From assembly GCF_023195895.1 (NCBI RefSeq), contig NZ_JALPRK010000015.1, forward strand, positions 62,001-126,000: a stretch of 64,000 nucleotides of DNA. Direction: 5' to 3'. This document shows positions 44,979 to 52,849 of this stretch, in pieces. The notes beneath the pieces were generated by a model. The model made no database searches. It was not told the DNA's origin and saw only the letters and a list, made by a program, of their open reading frames with translations. The stretch is from Paenibacillus mellifer. GTDB taxonomy: Bacteria; Bacillota; Bacilli; Paenibacillales; Paenibacillaceae. The position numbers and the translations under genes were made by a program. How positions within the stretch are numbered: position 1 is the stretch's first letter; every line of letters starts with the position of its first letter.

Positions 44979-45839
44979 CTATTGGATTAATAACGGTTTG
45001 ACTTGATCGATGACCTGCTGCAGGTTGGCCGAGCAATCCCCATAGAGCTTCTTCGCGGCTTTCTCGTCCGTCGATAGGGCAAACATCTCCAGATCGGCTT
45101 CGCACTTCTTCAATTGGGCCAACAGGACCGCCTTCTCCTGAGGTTGCGGTACGGTGATTTGATCGTCATACAAGTCAACGTAAAACTGGCCATAGGCATC
45201 GACTTGCCCCAAATTGACGTTATCCAGCGAGACGCCAAGCTTCTCCAGCTCGGTATTCAGCCACTTCCGGTTGAGTCCCAACGTCGCGAGCGGCTCGTCC
45301 ATGATTTTTCCATCGATAATCACCGTTTGCGGTTCAGGCTCCGGAGCAACCTTGATCCCTAATTGCGATGGCGTGAGGGGCTGATATTCGTTCTTCAGCA
45401 TCGCGTTGATTTGTCCGTCGGGCTCGATAACTGCAAATTCAACTTCCGCTACTTTGAAAATACTTTTCTTCCGCAGTTGCTCCATCAGTTCCTCATTGGT
45501 CAGCTTCTCCTTCTTCAGATTATCCTCCAAAACCTTACCGTCCTTGATCAGCACCGTGCTGCTGCTGTCGATCCAATCGCGGGCTTTCTTGCTCTTAATC
45601 TGCAGGTATTCGATCCCGATGGATACGAGAAACCAAACGGTGACGGCGATCAGCCCGAGATACCAGTCTGTGTTGATATCTAAGGAAATGTAAGCGGTGA
45701 TACTCCCGATCGTAATCCCGGTGATATATTCGAAGAAGGAAAGCTGAGAGATTTGCCTTTTTCCGAGCAGCCGGGTGAGGATAAACAAAACAACGACGGC
45801 CACCAGCGTTCGGACGATGACTTCCAACCACATGGGCAT
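44979..45839 (-). CDS. DUF421-DUF1657 membrane protein (2Duf type)
   Basis: 286 residues. Three membrane segments lie in the first 85 residues (VIVRTLVAVVVLFIL; ITGITIGSITAYISL; LGLIAVTVWFLVSIG). The YetF-like DUF421 soluble domain follows, then a C-terminal DUF1657 unit (about 240-286) with the pattern LK..EADLE.FAL.T...AK.L...C. In heat-resistant B. subtilis strains the 2Duf protein of the spoVA2mob operon has this fusion and contributes to spore wet-heat resistance. Here it heads an operon with spoVAC and spoVAD. AAAGGAG precedes the ATG. Function by analogy only. Confidence 0.85.
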   Translation of the reverse strand: MPMWLEVIVRTLVAVVVLFILTRLLGKRQISQLSFFEYITGITIGSITAYISLDINTDWYLGLIAVTVWFLVSIGIEYLQIKSKKARDWIDSSSTVLIKDGKVLEDNLKKEKLTNEELMEQLRKKSIFKVAEVEFAVIEPDGQINAMLKNEYQPLTPSQLGIKVAPEPEPQTVIIDGKIMDEPLATLGLNRKWLNTELEKLGVSLDNVNLGQVDAYGQFYVDLYDDQITVPQPQEKAVLLAQLKKCEADLEMFALSTDEKAAKKLYGDCSANLQQVIDQVKPLLIQ

Positions 45840-45914
45840 GGAGAATACTCCTTTCGTAGACCATCCAAGGCGAGATAACCCAATTATGCGCGGGAGTACG
45901 TAAATTTAGTAAGA

Positions 45915-45944
45915 CAATATGTGGAAGGGAGAAGACGTGTATGA
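45915..45944 (-). promoter_or_regulatory. Possible SigG promoter of the 2Duf-spoVAC-spoVAD unit
   Basis: On the minus strand TCATA (45944-45940), an 18-base spacer and CATATTG (45921-45915) match GHATR / CATAHTA with one mismatch in each box. Position 75 bases before the start codon is reasonable. Confidence 0.4.
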
Positions 45945-46011
45945 ATCCGTATTTGAAAGGTGAAATTATGTTTTGTTCAAAGTCCCATGCAAAAATAAAG
46001 GTGGTGAAATA

Positions 46012-46218
46012 ATGACAGTAGCAGCACAAGTCAAGACGACCTTAGCTTCCTTAAAAAGTGCGCAAGCGAACCTGGAGCAATTCGCGTTAAATACGCAAAA
46101 CCAACAAGCGAAAGACCTGTTTACGCAATGTGCGGAGCAAACACAACAAATCGTGACCCAAGTGGAAAGCCGCGTGTCCCAGTTGGAAAGCGAAGAACCT
46201 CAATACAAGGGATTCTAA
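46012..46218 (+). CDS. Free-standing DUF1657 protein
   Basis: 68 residues, mostly helical (VKTTLASLKSAQANLEQFAL near the start). It shares the pattern LE.FAL.T...AK.L...C..Q.QQI..QV with the C-terminal domain of the divergent 2Duf protein 170 bases away. Small DUF1657 genes accompany DUF421 and spoVA genes in spoVA2mob operons. AAGGTGGTGA precedes the ATG. It is the only plus-strand member of this module. Role unknown; an interaction with 2Duf is a guess. Confidence 0.85.
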   Translation: MTVAAQVKTTLASLKSAQANLEQFALNTQNQQAKDLFTQCAEQTQQIVTQVESRVSQLESEEPQYKGF

Positions 46219-46241
46219 GGTATCCATGAATAAATCAACCT

Positions 46242-46268
46242 GGTCCGTTCTATCGAACGGGCCTTTTT
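46242..46268 (+). terminator. Terminator after the DUF1657 gene
   Basis: GGTCCGTTC / GAACGGGCC (one G-U pair) with a four-base loop, followed by TTTTT. Confidence 0.85.
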
Positions 46269-46315
46269 ACGTTGGCGGGCGAGGAGGCCTTTATCTGGAT
46301 ATCGAGGCCCGGTCA

Positions 46316-46324
46316 TGTTATAAT
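46316..46324 (+). promoter_or_regulatory. Extended -10 promoter of miaB
   Basis: TGTTATAAT forms a TGn-TATAAT box about 80 bases before the start codon. No clear -35 box. Confidence 0.5.
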
Positions 46325-46404
46325 TTAGTGTAATGCATTTTTAAGTATTATGATGATGCCCATAAGGAACGAAGATAGATCTGGTAAAGGAGTGAACGGG
46401 CAAC

Positions 46405-47955
46405 ATGGCTAAGGAAACTAAAGATTATTCCAAATATTTTGACTTCTCGGACGCCCGGGTCATTTCGGAGGATGAGAACGGGAAGAAGATCCGAATCCGT
46501 GGCCGGGATATTCAAATTTTGTCCGAGCCGAACCACCGTATGGAGAAGCAGCGCGGGAAAGAAGACGTGCAGGTTCTGTACGAGAACGCGGTTCCCGACG
46601 AACTGAAAGGGATCGGTAACGGCAAGCATTATATCGTATATACGTTTGGGTGCCAGATGAACGAACATGACACCGAAACGATTAAAGGTCTGCTGGAGCT
46701 CATGGGTTACCGTGCGACTGAAGATCGTAAGATAGCGGATATTATTTTGCTGAATACTTGCGCCATTCGGGAGAATGCCGAGGATAAGGTGTTTGGCGAA
46801 TTGGGGCATCTCAAGGGCTTGAAGACGGAGAAGCCGGATCTGCTTCTGGGCGTTTGCGGTTGCATGTCGCAGGAGGAAGGCGTGGTCAAGCGCATCCTGC
46901 AGAAGCACGGGTTCGTGGATCTGATCTTTGGAACGCATAATATTCACCGTTTGCCGTATTTGATTCAGGAGGCATTGTTCAGTAAAGAGATGGTCGTCGA
47001 AGTTTGGTCCAAGGAAGGCGACATCATCGAGAACTTGCCGAAGAAACGCGAAGGCATGCGGGCGTGGGTGAACATCATGTACGGGTGCGACAAGTTCTGT
47101 ACATATTGCATCGTGCCGTTTACCCGCGGCAAGGAACGCAGCCGTCGACCGGAGGACGTTATCGCCGAAGTGCAAGAACTGGCGCGTCAAGGTTATAAAG
47201 AAATTACATTGCTCGGTCAAAATGTCAATGCTTACGGCAAGGACTTTACCGACATCAACTATACATTCGCTCATCTGATGGATGATATCCGCCAAATCGA
47301 TATTCCTCGCGTTCGGTTTATGACGTCGCATCCGCGCGATTTTGACGATTCGTTGATCGACGTTTTGGCCAAGGGCGGTAATTTGGTGGAGCATATCCAC
47401 TTACCGGTGCAATCGGGCAGCAGCGAAGTGCTGAAGAAGATGAGCCGGAAATATTCTCGCGAGCATTATCTTGAACTCGTGCGCAAAATCAAGGCGAAAA
47501 TTCCGAATGCCGTTTTGACGACGGACATCATCGTGGGATTCCCGGGCGAAACCGAGGAGCAGTTCGAAGATACGTTGTCCCTCGTACGCGAGGTTGGATT
47601 TGATTCGGCGTATACGTTCGTTTACTCACCGCGGGAAGGCACGCCGGCGGCTGTGATGGAAGACAATGTTCCAATGGAAGAGAAGAAAGCCCGGCTTGCT
47701 CGGTTGAATGATACCATAAACGAATTCAGCCGCGTCAGCAACGAGGAGCAGCGTGGACAGATTGTTGAAGTGTTGGTCGAGGGTGAGAGTAAAAACAACG
47801 CAAATGTGTTGTCCGGCCGTACCCGCAGCAACAAGCTGGTTCATTTTGAGGGCGCAACTGATTTGATCGGAACGTTGGTTCATGTCGAGATCACCGATCC
47901 GATGACTTGGTATATCAAAGGCAATCTCGTGGAGCAAACCGCTAAATTGGCGTAA
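46405..47955 (+). CDS. miaB: tRNA-2-methylthio-N6-dimethylallyladenosine synthase
   Basis: Radical SAM methylthiotransferase acting on A37 of tRNAs. 516 residues with an N-terminal extension of about 70 residues common in Firmicutes. UPF0004 Cys residues are in [17 protein letters not shown] and GVCGCM. The radical SAM motif CDKFCTYC lies near residue 227. The C-terminal TRAM domain starts near [10 protein letters not shown]. ricA follows after 20 bases, as in Bacillus. Confidence 0.96.
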   Translation: MAKETKDYSKYFDFSDARVISEDENGKKIRIRGRDIQILSEPNHRMEKQRGKEDVQVLYENAVPDELKGIGNGKHYIVYTFGCQMNEHDTETIKGLLELMGYRATEDRKIADIILLNTCAIRENAEDKVFGELGHLKGLKTEKPDLLLGVCGCMSQEEGVVKRILQKHGFVDLIFGTHNIHRLPYLIQEALFSKEMVVEVWSKEGDIIENLPKKREGMRAWVNIMYGCDKFCTYCIVPFTRGKERSRRPEDVIAEVQELARQGYKEITLLGQNVNAYGKDFTDINYTFAHLMDDIRQIDIPRVRFMTSHPRDFDDSLIDVLAKGGNLVEHIHLPVQSGSSEVLKKMSRKYSREHYLELVRKIKAKIPNAVLTTDIIVGFPGETEEQFEDTLSLVREVGFDSAYTFVYSPREGTPAAVMEDNVPMEEKKARLARLNDTINEFSRVSNEEQRGQIVEVLVEGESKNNANVLSGRTRSNKLVHFEGATDLIGTLVHVEITDPMTWYIKGNLVEQTAKLA

Positions 47956-47975
47956 ATGCAGGGGAGGTTATATAA

Positions 47976-48428
47976 GTGGAACAACATAAAGATCAAACCG
48001 ATTGCGGAATACCGAAATTCGATTCGCGGGATCTAGTGATTCGCGAGGATATTATGAGTAAGGCCAAGGAATTAGCCGAATTGATCGGCACCAGTGAGGA
48101 AGTCCAGCAGTTTCAAAAAGCGGAGAAGCTGATCCAACAGCATGAACGCATCCAAACGTTAATCAGTACGATCAAGAAGAAGCAGAAGGAGATCGTCGCA
48201 TTCGAAACGTTCCAGAATCAAGCGATGGTCCAAAAAATCGAACGCGAGATCGAGGAGTTGCAGGACGAATTGGATGGGATTCCGATCGTAACGGAATTCC
48301 AGCAGAGCCAAAGCGATATCAACTATCTGCTCCAGTTAGTGGTCTCTGTGATTCGCGATACAGTAGCCAACAAAGTGAATGTCGAGTCGGGCAGCGAGCC
48401 GGCCGTCTCCTCCGGTTACGGAGAGTAA
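47976..48428 (+). CDS. ricA: YlbF/YmcA family protein RicA
   Basis: Component of the RicA-RicF-RicT complex that in B. subtilis promotes RNase Y-dependent RNA processing and development. 150 residues, strongly helical from residue 27 on (MSKAKELAELIG, then a charged coiled region). A TDCGIPKF motif lies in the N-terminal extension. GTG start six bases after GGGGAGG. Position directly behind miaB supports RicA rather than YlbF. The cotE and mutSL genes that follow in Bacillus are absent here. Confidence 0.88.
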   Translation: MEQHKDQTDCGIPKFDSRDLVIREDIMSKAKELAELIGTSEEVQQFQKAEKLIQQHERIQTLISTIKKKQKEIVAFETFQNQAMVQKIEREIEELQDELDGIPIVTEFQQSQSDINYLLQLVVSVIRDTVANKVNVESGSEPAVSSGYGE

Positions 48429-48545
48429 AGCGAAGCAGTCGGTGCGGAGGCAACCCCTCCGCCTTTTTGATGTAAGGTGGTTGATTGAAGCGCCGTCTCT
48501 TCGGAATATTATATAGAGAGAGAAGTAAGGATAGGGGGACAACAC

Positions 48546-48938
48546 GTGAATTGGAGCGAAGAAGTACAACGTCGCGACGAGCAATCATTCTGGGGGCTCT
48601 TGGGGCTGCGCCTCATTTCAGCCGATAAATCCCTTGTAGAGCTCGGCTTGACGGCAGAGGCGTCCCATCTCAACTCCATGGGCATCGTGCATGGCGGCGT
48701 ACTGTCGTCCATGATGGATCAAGCGATGGGCACGTTGGTGGCAACGATTAAGGGCAAACTCGGGGTGACCACCCATTTGAACGTCAACTTTCTGAGTCCG
48801 ATGCGCACAGGGGAACTTGTGGTGTCGGCTTTTCCGTTGCACGAAACGCATCGGACCATGACACTCCGCTCCGAGGTTCGCAACGAAGAGGGGACCCTCG
48901 GCTGCATCTCGACGGCAACATTCCGTTTGCCGAAGTGA
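48546..48938 (+). CDS. PaaI-type hotdog-fold thioesterase
   Basis: Acyl-CoA thioesterase family, 130 residues. The hotdog helix shows NSMGIVHGGVLSSMMDQAMG (residues 44-63), with the HGG motif and the acidic catalytic Asp in MMDQA. NVNFLSPMRTGEL is the conserved strand-loop. GTG start behind AGGGGG. The acyl group hydrolysed cannot be predicted. It probably has its own promoter but none is convincing. Confidence 0.88.
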   Translation: MNWSEEVQRRDEQSFWGLLGLRLISADKSLVELGLTAEASHLNSMGIVHGGVLSSMMDQAMGTLVATIKGKLGVTTHLNVNFLSPMRTGELVVSAFPLHETHRTMTLRSEVRNEEGTLGCISTATFRLPK

Positions 48939-49032
48939 GCGAAAGAACTGTCGGCAACTAATAACACATGAAATCGCAATGCCGGGCTTATCGGATCGGC
49001 CGGCGTTATCCTAGACGATGTGGTGATACGTG

Positions 49033-49806
49033 ATGAACGAAGAACAAGAGCAGGTAGTTAATGAGGTTAAAAAATATCGTACGCCGGACGGAATCCCGGC
49101 CGATATCGTCATGTTTACGTTGACGAGGCAGGAACGCAAGGCATCGACCAAATCGCTGCCGCACTTTGATCTGAAGGTCATGCTGATCCGCCGGCGGAGC
49201 TGGCCGTTTGCCGGAGCTTGGGCTTTGCCGGGTGGTTTCTCACAGGAGGACGAATCTCTGTACGAAACCGCTCGACGCGAACTGAAGGAAGAGACCGGCG
49301 TTGACGGCTCCCATCTCGAATACCTGGGTGTGTACAGCAAACCCGGCCGGGATCCTCGCGGTTGGATTATCTCGCATGCCTTCTTCGCACTGGTGGAGGA
49401 ATGGGTATTGGAGAAACGGCAATCGGCGGATGATGCCCAGGAGGTGGGTCTCTTTACGGTTCACGAAGCGTTGGAGGATCTGCAGCTCGCCTTCGACCAT
49501 CGCGAAATTTTGCAGGACGCCTACAAACGCATCCAGCAGCAAATGCTCCATACGACGATCGCCAAGCAGTTTCTGCCTCCGCATTTTACGCTGGGCGAAT
49601 TGTATCAGGTTATCCAAACTGTCGTTCCGGACTTCGCGGAGCTCAATTTTATACGCAAAATTACATCGACACGCAGCCGTCAGGGGATACTGGAGGAAGT
49701 TCATGACGAACACGGCAAACCGATGTTATCCAATCAGTATTCGCAGCGTCCAGCCCAGTTGTACCGGTTTACCGATTTCACACCGCAGCTGTCCATCTAT
49801 ACGTAA
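49033..49806 (+). CDS. Nudix protein with NrtR-like winged-helix C-terminus
   Basis: 257 residues. The Nudix box is complete: G68-x5-E74-x7-REL-x-EE-x-GV (68-90). The C-terminal 85 residues (from about HFTLGELYQVIQ) resemble the winged helix of NrtR, the ADP-ribose-sensing regulator of NAD genes. Two NAD-salvage genes follow in the same direction, which favours a regulatory or ADP-ribose-hydrolysing role. The intact catalytic box means both are possible. The site GGTGAT before ATG 49033 is modest. No operator was identified. Confidence 0.85.
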   Translation: MNEEQEQVVNEVKKYRTPDGIPADIVMFTLTRQERKASTKSLPHFDLKVMLIRRRSWPFAGAWALPGGFSQEDESLYETARRELKEETGVDGSHLEYLGVYSKPGRDPRGWIISHAFFALVEEWVLEKRQSADDAQEVGLFTVHEALEDLQLAFDHREILQDAYKRIQQQMLHTTIAKQFLPPHFTLGELYQVIQTVVPDFAELNFIRKITSTRSRQGILEEVHDEHGKPMLSNQYSQRPAQLYRFTDFTPQLSIYT

Positions 49807-49873
49807 ACACAAGCAAGAACTACATAACTCGCGGCTGTCGGCGAATGGGATAGTACTAAGGGAGAGTGAGATC

Positions 49874-50422
49874 ATGAAAGCTCTGATCGTCATTGATTAT
49901 ACGAATGATTTTGTGGATGGCAACCTTCCGGTTGGTCAGCCCGCGATGGATATCGAACCTGTGATTTGCCGGTTGACGGAATCCTATGCGGCGCAAGGGG
50001 ATTATGTCGTAATGGCGGTGGACCTGCATGAGCGGGAAGATAGGTGGCATCCGGAAACGAAGCTGTTTCCGCCCCATAATTTGAGGGGGTCCGAAGGACG
50101 AGCGTTATACGGTCGACTGGCTGAGGTATATGAGAAGAATCAAGACCGAATCTATTGGATGGACAAAACAAGATATAGCGCGTTTTGCGGAACGGACCTG
50201 GAACTGAAGCTGCGCGAGCGCGGGATTACGGAAGTACATCTGATCGGCGTGTGTACCGACATTTGCGTACTGCATACGGCGGTTGACGCCTATAACAAAG
50301 GGTTTGCCATCACGGTTTACGAGGATGCGGTTGCCAGCTTCAACCCGGAAGGGCATACCTGGGCTTTGGGGCATTTCCGCAGCAGTTTGGGAGCCACCGT
50401 AACGAACACCCAGAGAGGATGA
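49874..50422 (+). CDS. pncA: Nicotinamidase / isochorismatase family hydrolase
   Basis: Predicted nicotinamide deamidase, supplying nicotinate for NAD salvage. 182 residues. Catalytic triad Asp8 (VIDYTNDF), Lys98 (WMDKTRYSAF) and Cys131 (VCTDICVL). Metal ligands Asp50, His52 and His68 (VDLHER; LFPPH) follow the nicotinamidase pattern. GGGAGAG precedes the ATG. The pncB start is six bases after its stop, so the pair forms one pathway. Confidence 0.9.
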   Translation: MKALIVIDYTNDFVDGNLPVGQPAMDIEPVICRLTESYAAQGDYVVMAVDLHEREDRWHPETKLFPPHNLRGSEGRALYGRLAEVYEKNQDRIYWMDKTRYSAFCGTDLELKLRERGITEVHLIGVCTDICVLHTAVDAYNKGFAITVYEDAVASFNPEGHTWALGHFRSSLGATVTNTQRG

Positions 50423-50428
50423 ACAGGG

Positions 50429-51883
50429 ATGCCAACCACGGGTTTAGCGCTGCATACTGATAAATATCAAATTAATATGATCTACGCACATTGGATGAAT
50501 GGGACGCATTTACGGAAGACGGTGTTTGAGGCTTACTTCCGGAAGCTACCGTTTGGCAACGGGTATGCGGTGTTTGCAGGCTTGGAGCGGATCGTGGACT
50601 ATATTCGGCAGCTCCAGTTTACAGAAGAAGATTTAGCGTATTTAGCGAAACAAGAAGAGAACTATAAACGAGAATTTTTGGATCTGCTGCGCGGATTCCA
50701 ATTTAAGGGCACGTTGATGTCGATGAAGGAAGGCGCGCTTTGCTTCCCGAATGAGCCGTTGATTCGCGTGGAAGGGACGATCATGGAGACTCAACTGGTC
50801 GAGACAGCGCTGCTGAACTTCATGAACTTCCAAACCTTAATCGCGACAAAAGCGTCGCGGGTGAAACGGGTCGCCGAGAACGACGTCCTGCTGGAGTTTG
50901 GCACCCGACGGGCGCAGGAGGCAGATGCCGCCATTTGGGGCGCACGAGCTGCTTATGTTGCGGGTTTTGACGCAACGTCCAATTTGCTGGCTGGTGAAAA
51001 TTTCGGCATTCCAACCAAAGGGACGCACGCTCATTCGTGGGTGCAGATTTTCGATTCGGAGCAGGAAGCCTTCGAGTTGTACGCGAAGGCGTTGCCGGAT
51101 CAAGTTTCTCTGCTGGTCGATACGTTTGATACATTGAAAAGCGGCGTCCCGCATGCGATACATACCGGCAAAATGCTGGAAGCCGCCGGTAAGCGGCTCG
51201 GCAGCATTCGTCTGGACAGCGGCGATTTAGCCTACCTGTCCATCCAGGCTCGCAAAATGCTGGATGACGCCGGCCTGCCTTATGTCAAAATCGTCGCGTC
51301 CAATGACCTGGACGAGAATACGATTTTTAACCTGAAGGCACAAGGGGCGAAGATCGATATATGGGGCGTGGGGACTCAGTTGATTACGGCGGCGGACCAA
51401 CCGGCACTGGGCGGGGTCTATAAGCTTGTAGAACGGGAGAAGGACAGACGGATGGAGCCAACGATCAAAATCTCGGGCAATCCGGAGAAAGTCACGACCC
51501 CAGGTAAGAAGGACGTGCTGCGTATCGTCAGTAAAGACAGCGGTAAGGCGATTGCGGATTACATCTGTTTTCCGCATGAGCAGCAAGCACGGACGGGCGG
51601 CAGCCTTCGGCTGTTTGACCCGGTACATCCTTACATCAAGAAGTCGGTAAAAAACTACGAAGTTGTATCCATGCTGCAACCGATCTTCGTGGATGGTCAA
51701 CTCGTGTATGAGCTGCCGACACTGGACCAAATCCGTCAGTATCACCGAGAGCAGTTGGATTTGTTCTGGCCGGAATACCTGCGTAAGCTGAATCCGGAGT
51801 TTTACCGCATCAGTTTAAGCCAGGAAGCATGGGAATTAAAGCAAAAGATGATCGAGGATTATCTGGGGCATCAAGAGGAATAG
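50429..51883 (+). CDS. pncB: Nicotinate phosphoribosyltransferase
   Basis: Converts nicotinate and PRPP to nicotinate mononucleotide. 484 residues. Contains TDKYQINMIYAHW at the N-terminus, FEAYFRKLPFGNGYAVFAGL, EFGTRRAQ near residue 155, GTHAHSWVQ and RLDSGDLAYLS, all typical of the family. Coupled to pncA by a six-base gap. A strong terminator closes the unit. Confidence 0.95.
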   Translation: MPTTGLALHTDKYQINMIYAHWMNGTHLRKTVFEAYFRKLPFGNGYAVFAGLERIVDYIRQLQFTEEDLAYLAKQEENYKREFLDLLRGFQFKGTLMSMKEGALCFPNEPLIRVEGTIMETQLVETALLNFMNFQTLIATKASRVKRVAENDVLLEFGTRRAQEADAAIWGARAAYVAGFDATSNLLAGENFGIPTKGTHAHSWVQIFDSEQEAFELYAKALPDQVSLLVDTFDTLKSGVPHAIHTGKMLEAAGKRLGSIRLDSGDLAYLSIQARKMLDDAGLPYVKIVASNDLDENTIFNLKAQGAKIDIWGVGTQLITAADQPALGGVYKLVEREKDRRMEPTIKISGNPEKVTTPGKKDVLRIVSKDSGKAIADYICFPHEQQARTGGSLRLFDPVHPYIKKSVKNYEVVSMLQPIFVDGQLVYELPTLDQIRQYHREQLDLFWPEYLRKLNPEFYRISLSQEAWELKQKMIEDYLGHQEE

Positions 51884-51908
51884 CTCGCTATAAACAACCC
51901 GCTAGACA

Positions 51909-51950
51909 AAGAAGATCGCTACTCGCCGTTATCGGCGGAGCGATCTTCTT
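51909..51950. terminator. Terminator between convergent pncB and tetR
   Basis: GAAGATCGCT-CTC-CCG pairs with CGG-GGAG-CGATCTTC around a four-base loop, with T-rich or A-rich flanks on both sides. Confidence 0.85.
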
Positions 51951-52026
51951 AGTTGTTAGGAAATTATTTCTCGGGAAAGCGCAAAAAGCGCTATAAATCG
52001 GCGGGTGGGCCGCCGGATTCGACAAG

Positions 52027-52632
52027 TTAACGAAGGGGCTCGTATTTCGCAAAATAATGCTCAAACAAAATATCGATTTGCCGCTCAACGGCCTCTTTGT
52101 CCGGACGGTTCTCCAAGTGTTTAATCTGCTTCGACAACACGAGAGGGAACAACACGGCCGCATTGATTTGCATCATCATGATATATAGAATTTCCGTATC
52201 GGTTTCGCCTGTAATTTCCTCCAGAGTGCCGCTGATCTTGCCGAATCCGGTCGTTTTCATAAAACTGGTGAAATCCTGCCGGGATTCGAAAGTAATCCGG
52301 CCTTTGCCCAGGACCTCATGTAGCATTCCGGGATAGAGAAGCACCGAATCCACATATTGTAGAAGAAACGCCTTTAATCGTTCTTTGGGATCAAGCGAGG
52401 TGTCGTCCAGAACGGAAAAGTTCGCTTGAAAGGAAGTCAGCAACATTTTTAAAGCTTCGTTGATTAAATTGTCTTTCGAGCCGAAGTAATAATTCACCAG
52501 GGCGAGATTCACTTTGGCGGCTGCGGTAATTTTCCGCAAGGTGACCTGATCGGCCCCTTCGGTCTTAATGAGCTCCAGAGTAGCTTGAATAATATTCTGT
52601 TTGGTTGATAGCCCCTCCGCACAATTGCTCAT
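52027..52632 (-). CDS. TetR family transcriptional regulator
   Basis: 201 residues. The N-terminal helix-turn-helix (residues 10-57) has TLRKITAAAKVNLALVNYYFGSK spread over the recognition region. The C-terminal ligand domain is unassigned. It faces away from a DHA2 efflux gene, and a perfect palindrome at that gene's start region is the likely operator. AAAGGAG precedes the ATG. Its own promoter lies at 52682-52710. Confidence 0.9.
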   Translation of the reverse strand: MSNCAEGLSTKQNIIQATLELIKTEGADQVTLRKITAAAKVNLALVNYYFGSKDNLINEALKMLLTSFQANFSVLDDTSLDPKERLKAFLLQYVDSVLLYPGMLHEVLGKGRITFESRQDFTSFMKTTGFGKISGTLEEITGETDTEILYIMMMQINAAVLFPLVLSKQIKHLENRPDKEAVERQIDILFEHYFAKYEPLR

Positions 52633-52681
52633 AATACCGCTCCTTTATGCCATCCATTCTTTCTACCCAGTATAACAAATA

Positions 52682-52710
52682 ACATAATACGCTTTCACTC
52701 AAGGTGTCAA
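52682..52710 (-). promoter_or_regulatory. SigA promoter of the tetR gene
   Basis: On the minus strand a consensus TTGACA (52710-52705), a 17-base spacer and TTATGT (52687-52682). Confidence 0.65.
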
Positions 52711-52764
52711 GGACTGGCAATGGGAACTTTAACCTGCTGATGATGAGCAACCGTGACATATGCC

Positions 52765-52793
52765 TTGACAAAAGCAGGGCATCCATTTAAATT
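52765..52793 (+). promoter_or_regulatory. SigA promoter of the DHA2 efflux gene
   Basis: Consensus TTGACA (52765-52770), a 17-base spacer and TAAATT (52788-52793). It is immediately followed by the palindromic operator. Confidence 0.75.
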
Positions 52794-52794
52794 T

Positions 52795-52827
52795 GATTTA
52801 AACATTGTTTTAAACGGTGTTTAAATC
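52795..52827. promoter_or_regulatory. Palindromic operator, probably for the adjacent TetR protein
   Basis: A perfect ten-base inverted repeat GATTTAAACA / TGTTTAAATC separated by 13 bases that contain a third TTTAAAC-like core. It begins one base after the -10 box, so a bound repressor would block transcription initiation. Confidence 0.7.
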
Positions 52828-52849
52828 AAAGAGAAAGCTGAGTGAGAGG

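Noticed and set aside
46348-47400. 350-codon antisense ORF over miaB
   Set aside because: Antisense shadow; miaB motifs are unambiguous on the other strand.
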